The notes beneath the pieces were generated by a model. The model searched no databases and was not told the DNA's origin. It saw nothing but the letters and a program-made list of their open reading frames with translations. This document shows positions 32,909-42,614 of a DNA stretch of 64,000 nucleotides, in pieces. Position 1 is the first letter of the stretch; the number at the start of each line of letters is the position of its first letter. The translations under genes and the position numbers were made by a program. Origin of the DNA: Adenophora triphylla var. japonica (lineage: Eukaryota > Streptophyta > Magnoliopsida > Asterales > Campanulaceae); contig JAFEMH010000077.1 of NCBI GenBank assembly GCA_022495995.1, positions 992,001 to 1,056,000 of the forward strand, written 5' to 3'.

Positions 32909-33371
32909 TACAAGTGATCATATTACAACAGGAAGATGGAAAATAAAATAAATATACAATAGTACTACTATAAAAGTATGCAACGTTAACTTTAAAGGCT
33001 TACTTGAGATTATGAGGGAAATCGGTTAGTTTGATCCGAGCAATGCACTGATTATATAGCTCCCATGGGCTGTTACTTGTTATTCCAAATAAAACCGTGG
33101 GTCATAAGCCCAAATCTTTCCAAGGCTTTCAATGAGATCATCAAGGAAATCGGTTAATTTGAACTGGCGCAAGGTACTTATCTGCTTCAATTGATCTGGA
33201 ATTGCTTTCAATGTACGGCAGTTCTTTATAGAAAGATAGACAAGGCTTTGCAGTCCTTGGCCCTCCATCGACCACCTTTCTATTTCCAGACCACCAATAT
33301 GAAGGGCTTCAAGGTAGGGGAACTGCCCTTGGTTACTATGGTACTCTAGTTTGCTTCCATGCAAAGACTTG

Positions 33372-33685
33372 CTCCCTCCGTCCCACATCAGTAAGGATAA
33401 ATTTCCTTTCCGCCCGTCCCACCTCAATAGAACCTGCCCAAAATGGCAAAGTTTTTATACTATTACTCCCACTCATTCCCTCTCCTACTTTACTTTTATG
33501 CTCACAACACCAATAAACTTACTATTCCTCCTACTTTACTTTTCATACTCACAACAACAATAAACTTAATATTCCTCCTACTTTACTTTTATACTCAAAC
33601 ACCTCCTCCCACTAATTCTCTCTCCTACTTTTCATTAAATCTCGTGCCCAAAATTTTAGTCTCTATAGACGTGGGACAGAGGGAG
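33372..33685. mobile_element. Stowaway-like MITE in NLR-1 LRR
   Basis: Terminal inverted repeats CTCCCTCCGTCCCAC (33372-33386) and GTGGGACAGAGGGAG (33671-33685). TA follows on the right; the left target base pair is mutated. The interior is T-rich with repeats of CTCCTACTTTAC, and no ORF is plausible. Confidence 0.85.
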
Positions 33686-33852
33686 TATGTCTTAATTTGA
33701 GTACCTGAAGATTTGGAAGCTGTCCAACCTTTTTAAAGGCTAATGTATCCAAACATGAATTGGATAACGTTATCTTGGTGAGACACAATGGTAGTAACCC
33801 TGCATCTGTGAATTAAATTAGCGTTCAATATTCAGCTTTTGGAGGCACTGTA

Positions 33853-34492
33853 TGATGCAGGTAATAATCCAGAAGGTTCAGACAAGGGTTTTGAAGAGCA
33901 ACAGTCCACAGATTTGGGTCAACTTCAGCCTCAAAACTGTATTGATCCAGAAGGAGGAAAATTATGTGTGACATATGTATGGAAAGCTCTGGATGTCTAG
34001 TTTCGAAGGCTCTTTTCGGTTCATCGTTTCATGCTTTCTACACAAAGTTATGGTCAGTTGTCCGAGTGATGCGCATGAAGACTGATTCATCAGAATCTGC
34101 TGAAGTTTGATGGTTTCTTTTTGTCTTTTGATCTTTCTATTTTATCTTATCCTTAAACAATTATTAGTAATTCATTCCCCTTAGTATTTTATCAATTTTC
34201 CTATCTTGGAAGGATGTTCCAAGTGAGCTATAAATACCCCACAAATCTTTGTAATAAGGGAGCTGATTTTGAGTAATAATTCATAAAAGTGTGCTTTGAG
34301 CCCTTTTTCTTCAGTTCTGTATCTCTGTGGATTTGTCCATTGAGTGGTGAACTAATCACTCTGTATCTCGTAGGTGGATTCCGACGAGTGGTGAGTGTCT
34401 AGCTCTGTATCTCCAATTGGAGTGGTGAGCCTTGTTATCATTTCTACCTTAGTTTATCATAATTCTTTCTTTCCTGCAATTATCCGGCATCA
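33853..34492 (+). repeat. Gypsy-2 5' LTR
   Basis: TGATGCAGG..GGCATCA. The first ~150 bp duplicate the 3' end of the coding region. TATAAATA at 34229-34236 is the likely promoter box. Confidence 0.95.
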
Positions 34493-34496
34493 GGTT

Positions 34497-34508
34497 TGGT
34501 ATCAGAGC
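34497..34508 (+). other. Gypsy-2 primer-binding site
   Basis: TGGTATCAGAGC four bases after the LTR; initiator tRNA-Met type. The ORF starts immediately afterwards at 34510. Confidence 0.9.
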
Positions 34509-34509
34509 G

Positions 34510-37500
34510 TTGGGTCAGATCATGCCTCCTCGTCGTCAACCGAAGGCTACCAATGCAGCTCCTCGTGAAAGAGATCTCCGAGATGTTGAGATGGACGAAC
34601 TTCGGAGGCAAGTGCAGCAACTTCAGCAACAACTTGAACGTCTTCAACCTGTGGAAGATGAACAAGTTCAAGAGGATGTCGAGGTGGATAATCGCAGCAG
34701 TGACGATGATATGGGAGAGAATCCTTTTTATCATTTGTCCGGTTCAAGTGAAGAAAAAGTTGTGGATTGGAACAAGCCTCCAATCTATGATGTAAATCCA
34801 ATCTACGACGAAGAACTTGAAGAAATTGTCATGGAGAATTCAGTGGAGGATGAGACTACCCTTCAGGAGGAGATTGTACACCCAGATGAAGGGGAATCAT
34901 TAGTTATTCGAAGAAATCTGAACATAGATCAAGCGCGAGATGATGATTGGTTGCGGGAGAACATTTTCCATACCAGATGTACTTGTTTGGGGAAGGTTTG
35001 CAATGTCATCATTGATGGTGGAAGTTGCTCTAATGTTGTTGCAGAGAAGATGGTGGAGAAATTGCAATTGAAAACGGAGGAGCACCCATATCCATACAAA
35101 ATCCAGTGGTTTCGAAAGGGCAATGAAATAAAGGTCAGTAAAAGGTGTTTAATTCTGTTTTCTATTGGTAAAAATTATAAAGATGAAATTTGGTGCGATG
35201 TGGTTCCAATGGATGCTGCTCATTTGTTACTGGGAAGACCATGGCAATATGATAGGAGAGTCACTCATGATGGTTACAAAAACACCTATTCTTTATTAAA
35301 AGATGGGTTTCGTATTATTCTTACTCCTTTAAGGCAAAACTCATTTACCATGCCTTCAAAGGGGGAGGTCAATAATTTGTTGTCAGGTACATTCATTGAA
35401 AAGGAGCTTCTAGAGTCCCATCGAGGATATGCTCTTGTTCTGATTGAAGATTCAACAGGTTCAACATTTGAGCATAGTCCATTGGTACAAGCCATTTTGA
35501 GGGAGTTTACTGATGTTGTTCCGGAAGAAATTCCATCGGGACTCCCTCCGATGAGAGACATACAACATTGTATCGATCTTGTGCCTGGTTCCGTTCTTCC
35601 GAATAAAGCAGCCTACCGCTTGAATCCTAAGGAACATGAGGAATTGCAAAGACAAGTTGATGAACTTATGGCTAAAGGCGTGTTGCAAGAAAGCAAGAGT
35701 CCTTGTGCTGTTCCAGCGTTGTTGGTGCCAAAAAAAGATGGTTCTTGGCGTATGTGTGTGGATAGTAGAGCTATCAATCGGATCACTGTAAAATACCGAT
35801 TCCCAATCCCTCGTCTTGATGATCTTCTTGATCAACTATTTGGTGCTCAGGTGTTCTCTAAAGTTGATCTTCGCAGTGGTTATCATCAGATTCGAATAAG
35901 GCCAGGGGACGAATGGAAGACCGCATTCAAGACGAAGAATGGTCTCTACGAGTGGTTGGTAATGCCTTTCGGACTTTCTAATGCTCCTAGTACTTTTATG
36001 CGTACAATGACTCAAATTTTCAGGCCATTCTTGGGGAAATTTGCTGTTGTCTATTTTGATGACATTTTAATTTATAGCAAGACGTTGGAAGAGCATGAGC
36101 AGCACTTGAGGAAGGTATTTGAAATTTTACGAGAGCAAAAATTGTATGTTAATTTAAAGAAATGTGAATTTTTTACCTATCGAATTATATTCTTGGGTTA
36201 TGTCGTCACTTCGGAAGGAATTGAAGTTGATAACAGCAAGGTGGAGGCAATCAAAAGTTGGCCTGTTCCAAAAAGCATTCATGATGTTCGAAGCTTCCAT
36301 GGGTTGGTGTCATTCTATCGCAGATTTATCCGAGATTTCAGCACCCTGGTGGCGCCGATAACTGAATGTTTGAAGGGAAAATCCTTTCAGTGGACTGAAG
36401 CAGCCCAAAAAAGTTTTGAGCTCGTCAAGGCGAAGATGGCAGCAGCACCTATTCTTGTCCTTCCAGATTTTGACAGAATTTTTGAAGTTGAGTGTGATGC
36501 TTCAGGTGTCGGTATTGGTGCTGTCCTTAGTCAAGGAGCAAGACCAGTCGCATTCTTCAGTGAGAAATTAAATGAAGCTAAGCGAAAGTATTCGACTTAT
36601 GATAAAGAGTTTTATGCCATTATCCGTGCCCTCGATCAATGGAGTCACTACTTGCTGCCCAAGGAGTTCATTTTGTATTCAGATCATGAAGCACTGAAGT
36701 ATTTGAACAGTCAACACAAACTCAACATTCGCCATGCCAAGTGGGTTGAGTTTCTTCAGGCATATTCCTTTTCAATTAAGCATAAGGCTGGAAAGATGAA
36801 CAAAGTTGCTGATGCTCTTAGTCGCAGACATTGTTTATTGCAGACGATTGAAGCCAATGTATTAGGTTTCGAGGTAATTAAAGACTTCTATGAACATGAT
36901 CATGACTTTGGGGACATATGGGCTGCTTGTTCTAACGGAGTTGTTAAAAAATTCTTTCAACAAGATGGATTTCTTTTTAAAAACAACAGATTGTGCATTC
37001 CTGAATGTTCTCTGCGGGAAGCTATTGTTCGAGAAGCACATGGAGGAGGTCTTGCCGGACACTTCGGTCGTGATAAGACTCTCGCAGCTCTCAAGGAGAA
37101 TTTCTTTTGGCCGAAGATGAGAAAGGATGTTCAAAAGTTGGTGGAACGGTGTGTGATCTGTCACAAGGCAAAGAGTCATAGCAGCAACTCAGGGTTGTAC
37201 ATCCCTCTTCCTGTACCACACTCCCCATGGGAGGATGTTAGTATGGATTTTGTTCTTGGGTTACCTCGAACCCAAAGAAGCAAAGACTCAGTCATGGTAG
37301 TTGTTGATCGCTTTTCTAAAATGGCTCATTTCATTCCGTGTAACAAAACCATGGATGCTTCACACATTGGGGATCTTTATTTTCGTGAAATTGTCAAACT
37401 CCACGGAATTCCAAAGACAATCACTTCTGATCGTGATGTGAAGTTCATGAGTCACTTTTGGAGAACACTGTGGAGGAAGTTAGGAACAACCCTGCTCTTT

Positions 37501-38265
37501 AGCACTACTTGCCACCCACAAACAGATGGTCAAACAGAGGTTGTGAACAGAACTTTAGGAAATCTTTTGAGGAGCTTGGTGAAGAAGAATATTAGGGAGT
37601 GGGACTTGCTCTTGGCACATGCTGAATTTGCTTACAACCGTTCAACTAGTCAGACAACCAGTCGAAGTCCATTTGAAGTTGTCTATGGCTTGAATCCCAT
37701 AAGCCCGCTGGATTTGGCTCCTCTTAACTCCAATCATAAGTTCAGTGGAGATGCAGAAGAGAGAGTTAAGTTCATAAAGAAACTACACCAACAAGTTCAT
37801 CTAGAAATTGTGAAGCAAAATGAGAGGTACGAAGCACGAGCCAACAAGCATCGTAAGTTCGTCCAATTCAATGAAGGTGACATGGTGTGGGTTCACCTGC
37901 GTAAAGGTCGGTTTCCTCCTGGAAAATATGCAAAGCTTCAGCCTAGAGCTGATGGTCCATTCAAAGTGTTGAAGCGGATTGGTCAAAATGCCTATAAGAT
38001 TGAGTTGCCTCCTGACTATGGGGTTTCTGATATATTTAATGTTTCATACCTTTCTCCGTACTATGGGAACGATGGGAATCTAGACTCGAGGACGAGTCCT
38101 TTTCAACCAGGGGAGCATGATGCAGATAATAATCCAGAAGGTTCAGACAAGGGTTTTGAAGAGCAACAGTCCACAGATTTGGGTCAACTTCAGCCTCAAA
38201 ACTGTATTGATCCAGAAGGAGGAAAATTATGTGTGACATATGTATGGAAAGCTCTGGATGTCTAG
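34510..38265 (+). CDS. Gypsy-2 Pol polyprotein with truncated Gag
   Basis: 1251 codons, no stop. The frame opens upstream at 34510; ATG 34522 (MPPRRQPK) fits the usual start. Residues 30-50 form a Gln-rich coiled coil (the Gag N-terminus), but the retrotrans_gag capsid domain and CCHC knuckle are missing: an acidic linker leads straight to protease (VIIDGGSCSNVV, near residue 168; DGG rather than DTG). RT has WRMCVDSRAINRIT, KVDLRSGYHQIRI, MPFGLSNAPSTFMR and catalytic YFDDI (near 514). RNase H has VECDASGVGIGAVLSQ (near 660). Integrase has the zinc HHCC region (near 843-880) and DDE residues in SMDFVLGL, SDRDVKF and GQTEVVNR (near 914, 973, 1009). The C-terminal tail (YGVSDIFNVSYLSPYYG on) continues into the LTR. 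Relatives are usually 200-300 residues longer because of Gag. Confidence 0.92.
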   Translation: MGQIMPPRRQPKATNAAPRERDLRDVEMDELRRQVQQLQQQLERLQPVEDEQVQEDVEVDNRSSDDDMGENPFYHLSGSSEEKVVDWNKPPIYDVNPIYDEELEEIVMENSVEDETTLQEEIVHPDEGESLVIRRNLNIDQARDDDWLRENIFHTRCTCLGKVCNVIIDGGSCSNVVAEKMVEKLQLKTEEHPYPYKIQWFRKGNEIKVSKRCLILFSIGKNYKDEIWCDVVPMDAAHLLLGRPWQYDRRVTHDGYKNTYSLLKDGFRIILTPLRQNSFTMPSKGEVNNLLSGTFIEKELLESHRGYALVLIEDSTGSTFEHSPLVQAILREFTDVVPEEIPSGLPPMRDIQHCIDLVPGSVLPNKAAYRLNPKEHEELQRQVDELMAKGVLQESKSPCAVPALLVPKKDGSWRMCVDSRAINRITVKYRFPIPRLDDLLDQLFGAQVFSKVDLRSGYHQIRIRPGDEWKTAFKTKNGLYEWLVMPFGLSNAPSTFMRTMTQIFRPFLGKFAVVYFDDILIYSKTLEEHEQHLRKVFEILREQKLYVNLKKCEFFTYRIIFLGYVVTSEGIEVDNSKVEAIKSWPVPKSIHDVRSFHGLVSFYRRFIRDFSTLVAPITECLKGKSFQWTEAAQKSFELVKAKMAAAPILVLPDFDRIFEVECDASGVGIGAVLSQGARPVAFFSEKLNEAKRKYSTYDKEFYAIIRALDQWSHYLLPKEFILYSDHEALKYLNSQHKLNIRHAKWVEFLQAYSFSIKHKAGKMNKVADALSRRHCLLQTIEANVLGFEVIKDFYEHDHDFGDIWAACSNGVVKKFFQQDGFLFKNNRLCIPECSLREAIVREAHGGGLAGHFGRDKTLAALKENFFWPKMRKDVQKLVERCVICHKAKSHSSNSGLYIPLPVPHSPWEDVSMDFVLGLPRTQRSKDSVMVVVDRFSKMAHFIPCNKTMDASHIGDLYFREIVKLHGIPKTITSDRDVKFMSHFWRTLWRKLGTTLLFSTTCHPQTDGQTEVVNRTLGNLLRSLVKKNIREWDLLLAHAEFAYNRSTSQTTSRSPFEVVYGLNPISPLDLAPLNSNHKFSGDAEERVKFIKKLHQQVHLEIVKQNERYEARANKHRKFVQFNEGDMVWVHLRKGRFPPGKYAKLQPRADGPFKVLKRIGQNAYKIELPPDYGVSDIFNVSYLSPYYGNDGNLDSRTSPFQPGEHDADNNPEGSDKGFEEQQSTDLGQLQPQNCIDPEGGKLCVTYVWKALDV

Positions 38266-38757
38266 TTTCGAAGGCTCTTTTCGGTTCATCGTTTAATGCT
38301 TTCTACACAAAGTTATGGTCAGTTGTCCGAGTGATGTGCATGAAGACTGATTCATCAGAATCTGCTGAAGTTTGATGGTTTCTTTTTGTCTTTTGATCTT
38401 TCTATTTTATCTTATCCTTAAACAATTATTAGTAATTCATTCCCCTTAGTATTTTATCAATTTTCCTATCTTGGAAGGATGTTCCAAGTGAGCTATAAAT
38501 ACCCCACAAATCTTTGTAATAAGGGAGCTGATTTTGAGTAATAATTCATAAAAGTGTGCTTTGAGCCCTTTTTCTTCAGTTCTGTATCTCTGTGGATTTG
38601 TCCATTGAGTGGTGAACTAATCACTCTGTATCTCGTAGGTGGATTCCGACGAGTGGTGAGTGTCTAGCTCTGTATCTCCAATTGGAGTGGTGAGCCTTGT
38701 TATCATTTCTACCTTAGTTTATCATAATTCTTTCTTTCCTGCAATTATCCGGCATCA
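38118..38757 (+). repeat. Gypsy-2 3' LTR
   Basis: Offset of exactly 4265 from the 5' LTR. Follows the purine tract CCAGGGGAGCA. Contains the Pol stop codon at 38263-38265. Confidence 0.95.
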
Positions 38758-38975
38758 CTGTAGTTTTCTGAGGTACTCAAGTACTCCGAAATCTTGATTA
38801 TAACAAGCAGCCCTGAGTTTCTTAAGTTTGGGAAACCTCTTCAGCATGTCTGCTTCATCTTCTCCATGTAAAATTATGGTAGACAAGGTGCGAAGTTTCA
38901 GCAAAGCACTATTACCATTGCCTTTTGGATTATTAATATTGGTATTATATACGCGAGATAAATGTAGATGCCTCA

Positions 38976-39300
38976 GCTGATGCATTTCCCAAAGATTAGT
39001 TCGGAAGGTGAAGACAAAAAGCCTTCTATCGCTACTTCCATACTGGACAGAAAGCCTCCTTGGTTTGGTGAGGGCTGATGCATTTCCCAAAGATTAGTTC
39101 GGGTGAAAGCTAAAATATCAACCCGAACTAATATCCAACACCCTTAGGTACTGACAGAATTTGGAAATTTATGATATTGTCTTGGTCACCAAAAGAAACA
39201 AGAGAGTGAAGTCGTGAAAACTCAGGCACAGATAGGTAATCATACCTTATATCGCTACTTCCATACTGGACAGAAAGCCTCCTTGGTTTGGTGAGGGCTG
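38976..39300. repeat. Local duplications inside NLR-1
   Basis: TATCGCTACTTCCATACTGG and the following ~30 bp occur at 39027-39076 and 39250-39299 (period 223). CTGATGCATTTCCCAAAG occurs at about 38977 and 39075. These rearrangements show local slippage or gap repair in the LRR remnant. Confidence 0.8.
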
Positions 39301-39783
39301 TGTTGAATTTCCGTACCCGAATTGGCGAACCACAAGTAATAATAACAACACTATTATTATTACTTAATTTATAATTGCAATGGACAAGGTACAAGTGCTA
39401 AATGCCTATACTAATATACTCTTTGACACACTAGATTATTACTCACAAAGGAGCCCTCCAAAGGCACGACTCACACTCTGGATTCCTTCCAGATTGTTAG
39501 ACTAGACACACAAACAAAGACCTTGACCCTATTTATAGTTACTCTAAGGCGGTGAGTATTTCTTCTAGATCTCTCCGGTCCAAGTAGCTACTACTCAAGT
39601 GAACTGAGCTTTTGGTGTTGTCGGTGAGAAGCTTCTAGACTTAGGGTGTATGGACTAAACTTTGGCTCAAATTCTGAACCATCAAGAATGGGCTGGAATA
39701 ATGAAGAAGTCTCCGGACATTTCCTGACAAATGATTTTCCCGAATTATCTAGAAGGGAAAAGAGGCGGTGGTGATTTCCAACA
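39301..39783 (-). repeat. 3' LTR of gag-only copia (element is on minus strand)
   Basis: 483 bp, one base longer than its partner because of a C insertion near 39725 (TTTCCTGAC versus TTTCTGAC). Confidence 0.93.
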
Positions 39784-39844
39784 CTCCCCCTCAACGCCGA
39801 CTCTTTCTTCTTGAACTTTACGAACGGTTTCCTTCGAAGAGATT

Positions 39845-41340
39845 CTACCTCGAGTTGTTCCCAGTTTCTCCATGGCTTCTCAAATGAGTCCTTGACATCC
39901 TCACAATAAAAGTGACTGCTTCGTTGTCACAATGATAAAGTTCTTGCTCAAGTTTGTATCTGACGTTTGTTCTTTTCGGCATCTCGAACAAGCTCGTACG
40001 AAACACATCAAGATTTGATAAAGGCTTCAATGTCGTAAACTTGCCTTTCTCATGTGTTGAGTTTTCTTGATATTGCTCCCCCTTAATCTCTAGCTTCACT
40101 TCGCCCAGGAGCTTTGGAGCATCCAAACTTTCATTGATCATCCCAATCGTCACTTCTTCTGAGCCGACTTCGACCAAGCTTGCTAACGCTTTAGTATTGT
40201 CATTGCCATCTAGATTATCATCACAACCAACATTGATCTTGGCAGCTAGATCTTCAAACCATCGACCTTCCTCGAAGTCGATCTCTTCTTCGATTTCCAC
40301 CTTATCATCAATCCACCATTCTTCGGTAGTAACTGGATAAGCGTGGTCCTCAAACCATTCTTCCTCTTCAGGGTCGTCTTTATGAATCCTTATATCTGCG
40401 AAGGATGCTTCCATGTCCCACTCTTCTTCGCTATCATAGGGATCTTGATTGGTAACTGCATTTCCTTCGACAACCTTTTTCCTGAATGGACAATCTTTTA
40501 GGAAATGCCCCTTGCGACAACAGTTGTAACATTCGTTGTTTCGTCTCCAGTCGTCTAGTCGAGATTTATCTTCATTTCTCGTCCTAGCTCCCCCTGCATA
40601 AGAGCATCCTTTGTACCTCAGACCTTCATGCTCGTCTTGGATTTCATCTTTCTTTTTCCATCCCGCAACAACACGTCCTTGTTGCCTTTCGCGACCTCGG
40701 TGGCTAAAGAGTGCTTCCTCTGAATCCATTGGTTTTGGCGTTGAAGGCCTAGATGTATGTTTGTCTAGCGTTTCTTGGCTGACCAGCAAACTCTCTAACT
40801 CTGAAAGAGATGATTGTGTGGCCCAACCACGAATCGCAGTAACTAAACCCTTAAACTCTGGTCTCAACCCGTGGATGATTATTCTTTTCATCCGTTGCTC
40901 ATTAATCTTTGAGTCCACATCTAACTTCGAGATTTATGGCATAAAGATTTAACTTTGTTGAAATATTGACTTACAGTTAGATCCTTCTGCGTAGTCGACA
41001 TAAGCTCATTCTCGAGCATCTGGAGACGAGCCTCATTAGTCCTCGAAAATAACGTCGCATATGTATCCCATATCTCTTTTGGAGTTTGTGCATCCTCGAC
41101 ATGCTCCGAAAGTTCGTCCTCGACGCTAATTTTTAGCGCGTACATAGCCTTCCCGGCTTTCGCTTCCCATTTTCGGAATGCTTGAGTGTCCTCCTTTTCC
41201 GGTGGCGTGGTCTCACTACCACCCACGACATTCCATAACTCTTGTCCTTGTAAGTACGACTGCATACACGTTCGCCAATACTTATAATTGCCATTGTTGA
41301 GTCTCCTGACTCCACCAAATGCGCTTGCCGGATCTACCAT
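39845..41340 (-). pseudogene. Gag of the gag-only copia element
   Basis: Reads right to left from ATG 41340 (MVDPASAFGGVRRLNNGNYK). The Gag core has KYWRTCMQSYLQGQELW and KEIWDTYATLFSRTN. The first frame stops at 40921 after KSLCHKSRS; the second begins at LDVDSKINEQRM and runs to 39845. A single missing base near 40935 explains the break; Gag is otherwise continuous. A CCHC knuckle, CYNCCRKGHFLKDC, lies at about 40485-40530 (Cys where Gly is usual). The C-terminal half is a long acidic tail rich in EEEWFED-type segments. No protease, integrase or RT was found, and the space (39784-39844) is too small for any. Confidence 0.87.
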
Positions 41341-41491
41341 CGTAACTTGGTACTGCCTCCGTGCACGTCACAAAGTAAGCCTGGTCTCCAGCCACGAGCT
41401 TCACAGTCTCCTACTGTGCACCTGCAATGATCCCGAACAACGCCTCAACAACGGTTCCCGCGATCCCGGGTCGTACCACTCTGATACCACT

Positions 41492-41973
41492 TGTTGAATT
41501 TCCGTACCCGAATTGGTGAACCACAAGTAATAATAACAACACTATTATTATTACTTAATTTATAATTGCAATGGACAAGGTACAACTGCTAAATGCCTAT
41601 ACTAATATACTCTTTGACACATTAGATTATTACTCACAAAGGAGCCCTCCAAAGGCACGACTCACACTCTGGATTCCTTCCAGATTGTTAGACTAGACAC
41701 ACAAACAAAGACCTTGACCCTATTTATAGTTACTCTAAGGCGGTGAATATTTCTTCTAGATCTCTCCGGTTCAAGTAGCTACTACTCAAGTGAACTGAGC
41801 TTTTGGTGTTGTCGGTGAGAAGCTTCTAGACTTAGGGTGTATGGACTAAACTTTGGCTCAAATTCTGAACCATCAAGAATGGGCTGGAATAATGAAGAAG
41901 TCTCCGGACATTTCTGACAAATGATTTTCCCGAATTATCTAGAAGGGAAAAGAGGCGGTGGTGATTTCCAACA
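41492..41973 (-). repeat. 5' LTR of gag-only copia (minus strand)
   Basis: 482 bp direct repeat of 39301-39783. The primer site lies immediately inside at 41480-41490. Confidence 0.93.
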
Positions 41974-42265
41974 GGCTGATGAAAAAAAATACAAAAAATA
42001 GAGTTTCTTCCTGAAAACAAAATAAAAAAATCAGATATATTACCTTCTTAAGTTCAACTTTCGGAGGGGGCTCTTTGTAGAAATTGGGAATTGGTTCAGG
42101 TGTAGGTTTAAATTTCAAGCTCTTCCTCAATTCTTTCACTGGCTAAAAAGATTCAAGTCAAAGCACCTTCGAATTTTCTTGCAAAGTTGACTTCTCCACC
42201 TCGCTTGCGTGTATCTTCTCCTCTGTCTTCGAAAAGAACTATCAAGCAAAAACCAGATTATAAAT
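41974..42265 (-). pseudogene. TPX2/WVD2-like gene fragment
   Basis: Minus-strand exon pieces. FFSKTEEKIHASEVEKSTLQ (about 42239-42165) follows an intron-like acceptor (TTGCTTGATAG). Then VKELRKSLKFKPTPEPIPNF and YKEPPPKVELKK (about 42139-42045) ends at a GTAATATATC donor, with a further acceptor (TTTTGTTTTCAG) before 42010. The order matches the TPX2 domain of WAVE-DAMPENED2-like microtubule-associated proteins, which bundle microtubules. The short stretch expected between the pieces is replaced by 28 bp that look like a collapsed intron. Start, basic C-terminus and the rest of the gene are missing, so this is a captured or rearranged fragment. It points into NLR-1. Confidence 0.72.
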
Positions 42266-42614
42266 CTTTTATCAAGCAAAAACCTCTGATTCTTTCATGT
42301 CAGATGAAAGCTCCTGTAGTACTACTCAAACCGTAATTCCATAGATAGAACAATTAATCTCCAGTGCAATATAGAAAACAAAAGGCCCAAATTTATTTTT
42401 TACTTTTTTACCATCGTACTACAAACAATGGTGTCATTTTATACCCAAATCTGTTATAATAACCAAAGACCAAACTACATTCTCTGCATTTAAGTCCCCA
42501 TCTCAAAGAGGTAAAAGCCAACATAAAGTGTGTATGGCACATACAAAAATGAGAATACATGTGCTCACGTTACAACAAAAGGGAAGAAAAAAAACGAACA
42601 AAATACATTACTAA
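42266..42614. other. Intergenic and NLR-2 3' UTR
   Basis: No gene. The segment 42512-42610 (GCCAACATAAAGTGTGTATG and following) is shared with the NLR-1 and NLR-3 3' regions at 26613 and 52818, marking it as NLR-2 3' UTR or downstream flank. Confidence 0.7.

Larger units (their letters stand above)
33853..38757 (+). mobile_element. Gypsy-2, CRM-like chromovirus lacking the gag core
   Basis: Two 640-bp LTRs (33853-34492, 38118-38757), gap-free with three substitutions counted, and target duplication CTGTA (33848-33852, 38758-38762). Internal region of 3.6 kb with one uninterrupted ORF. The ORF runs about 49 codons into the 3' LTR, a known trait of CRM chromoviruses. It is the youngest insertion by LTR divergence and lies within NLR-1. 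Confidence 0.95.
32909..39300 (-). pseudogene. NLR-1: LRR remnant of a CC-NB-LRR gene, split by insertions
   Basis: Minus-strand LRR pieces collinear with NLR-2. The C-terminal LRR (33071-33371) reads KLEYHSNQGQFPYLEALHI, WSMEGQGLQSLVYLSIKNC and LKAIPDQLKQISTLRQF and ends near 33074. The next piece (33688-33852) precedes Gypsy-2. The third (38758-39090) has LRHLHLSRVYN and LKRFPKLKKLRAACYNQDFGVLEYL. Another (39128-39300) has LTKPRRLSVQYGSSDIR. NB-ARC and CC domains are absent: upstream of PRRLSV the sequence turns into a gag-only copia and then TPX2-like exons. 32914-33070 is 3' UTR. Intact relatives are intracellular pathogen receptors; this copy cannot function. Confidence 0.85.
39301..41973 (-). 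mobile_element. Gag-only Ty1/copia retrotransposon, 2673 bp
   Basis: LTRs 39301-39783 and 41492-41973, TGTTGAATTT..TTTCCAACA, with target duplication GGCTG (39296-39300, 41974-41978). On the minus strand the primer site TGGTATCAGAG (41490-41480) adjoins the LTR, fixing the orientation. The 1.7-kb interior encodes only Gag. About six LTR differences were counted. It is inserted where NLR-1 meets the TPX2-like fragment. Confidence 0.94.
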
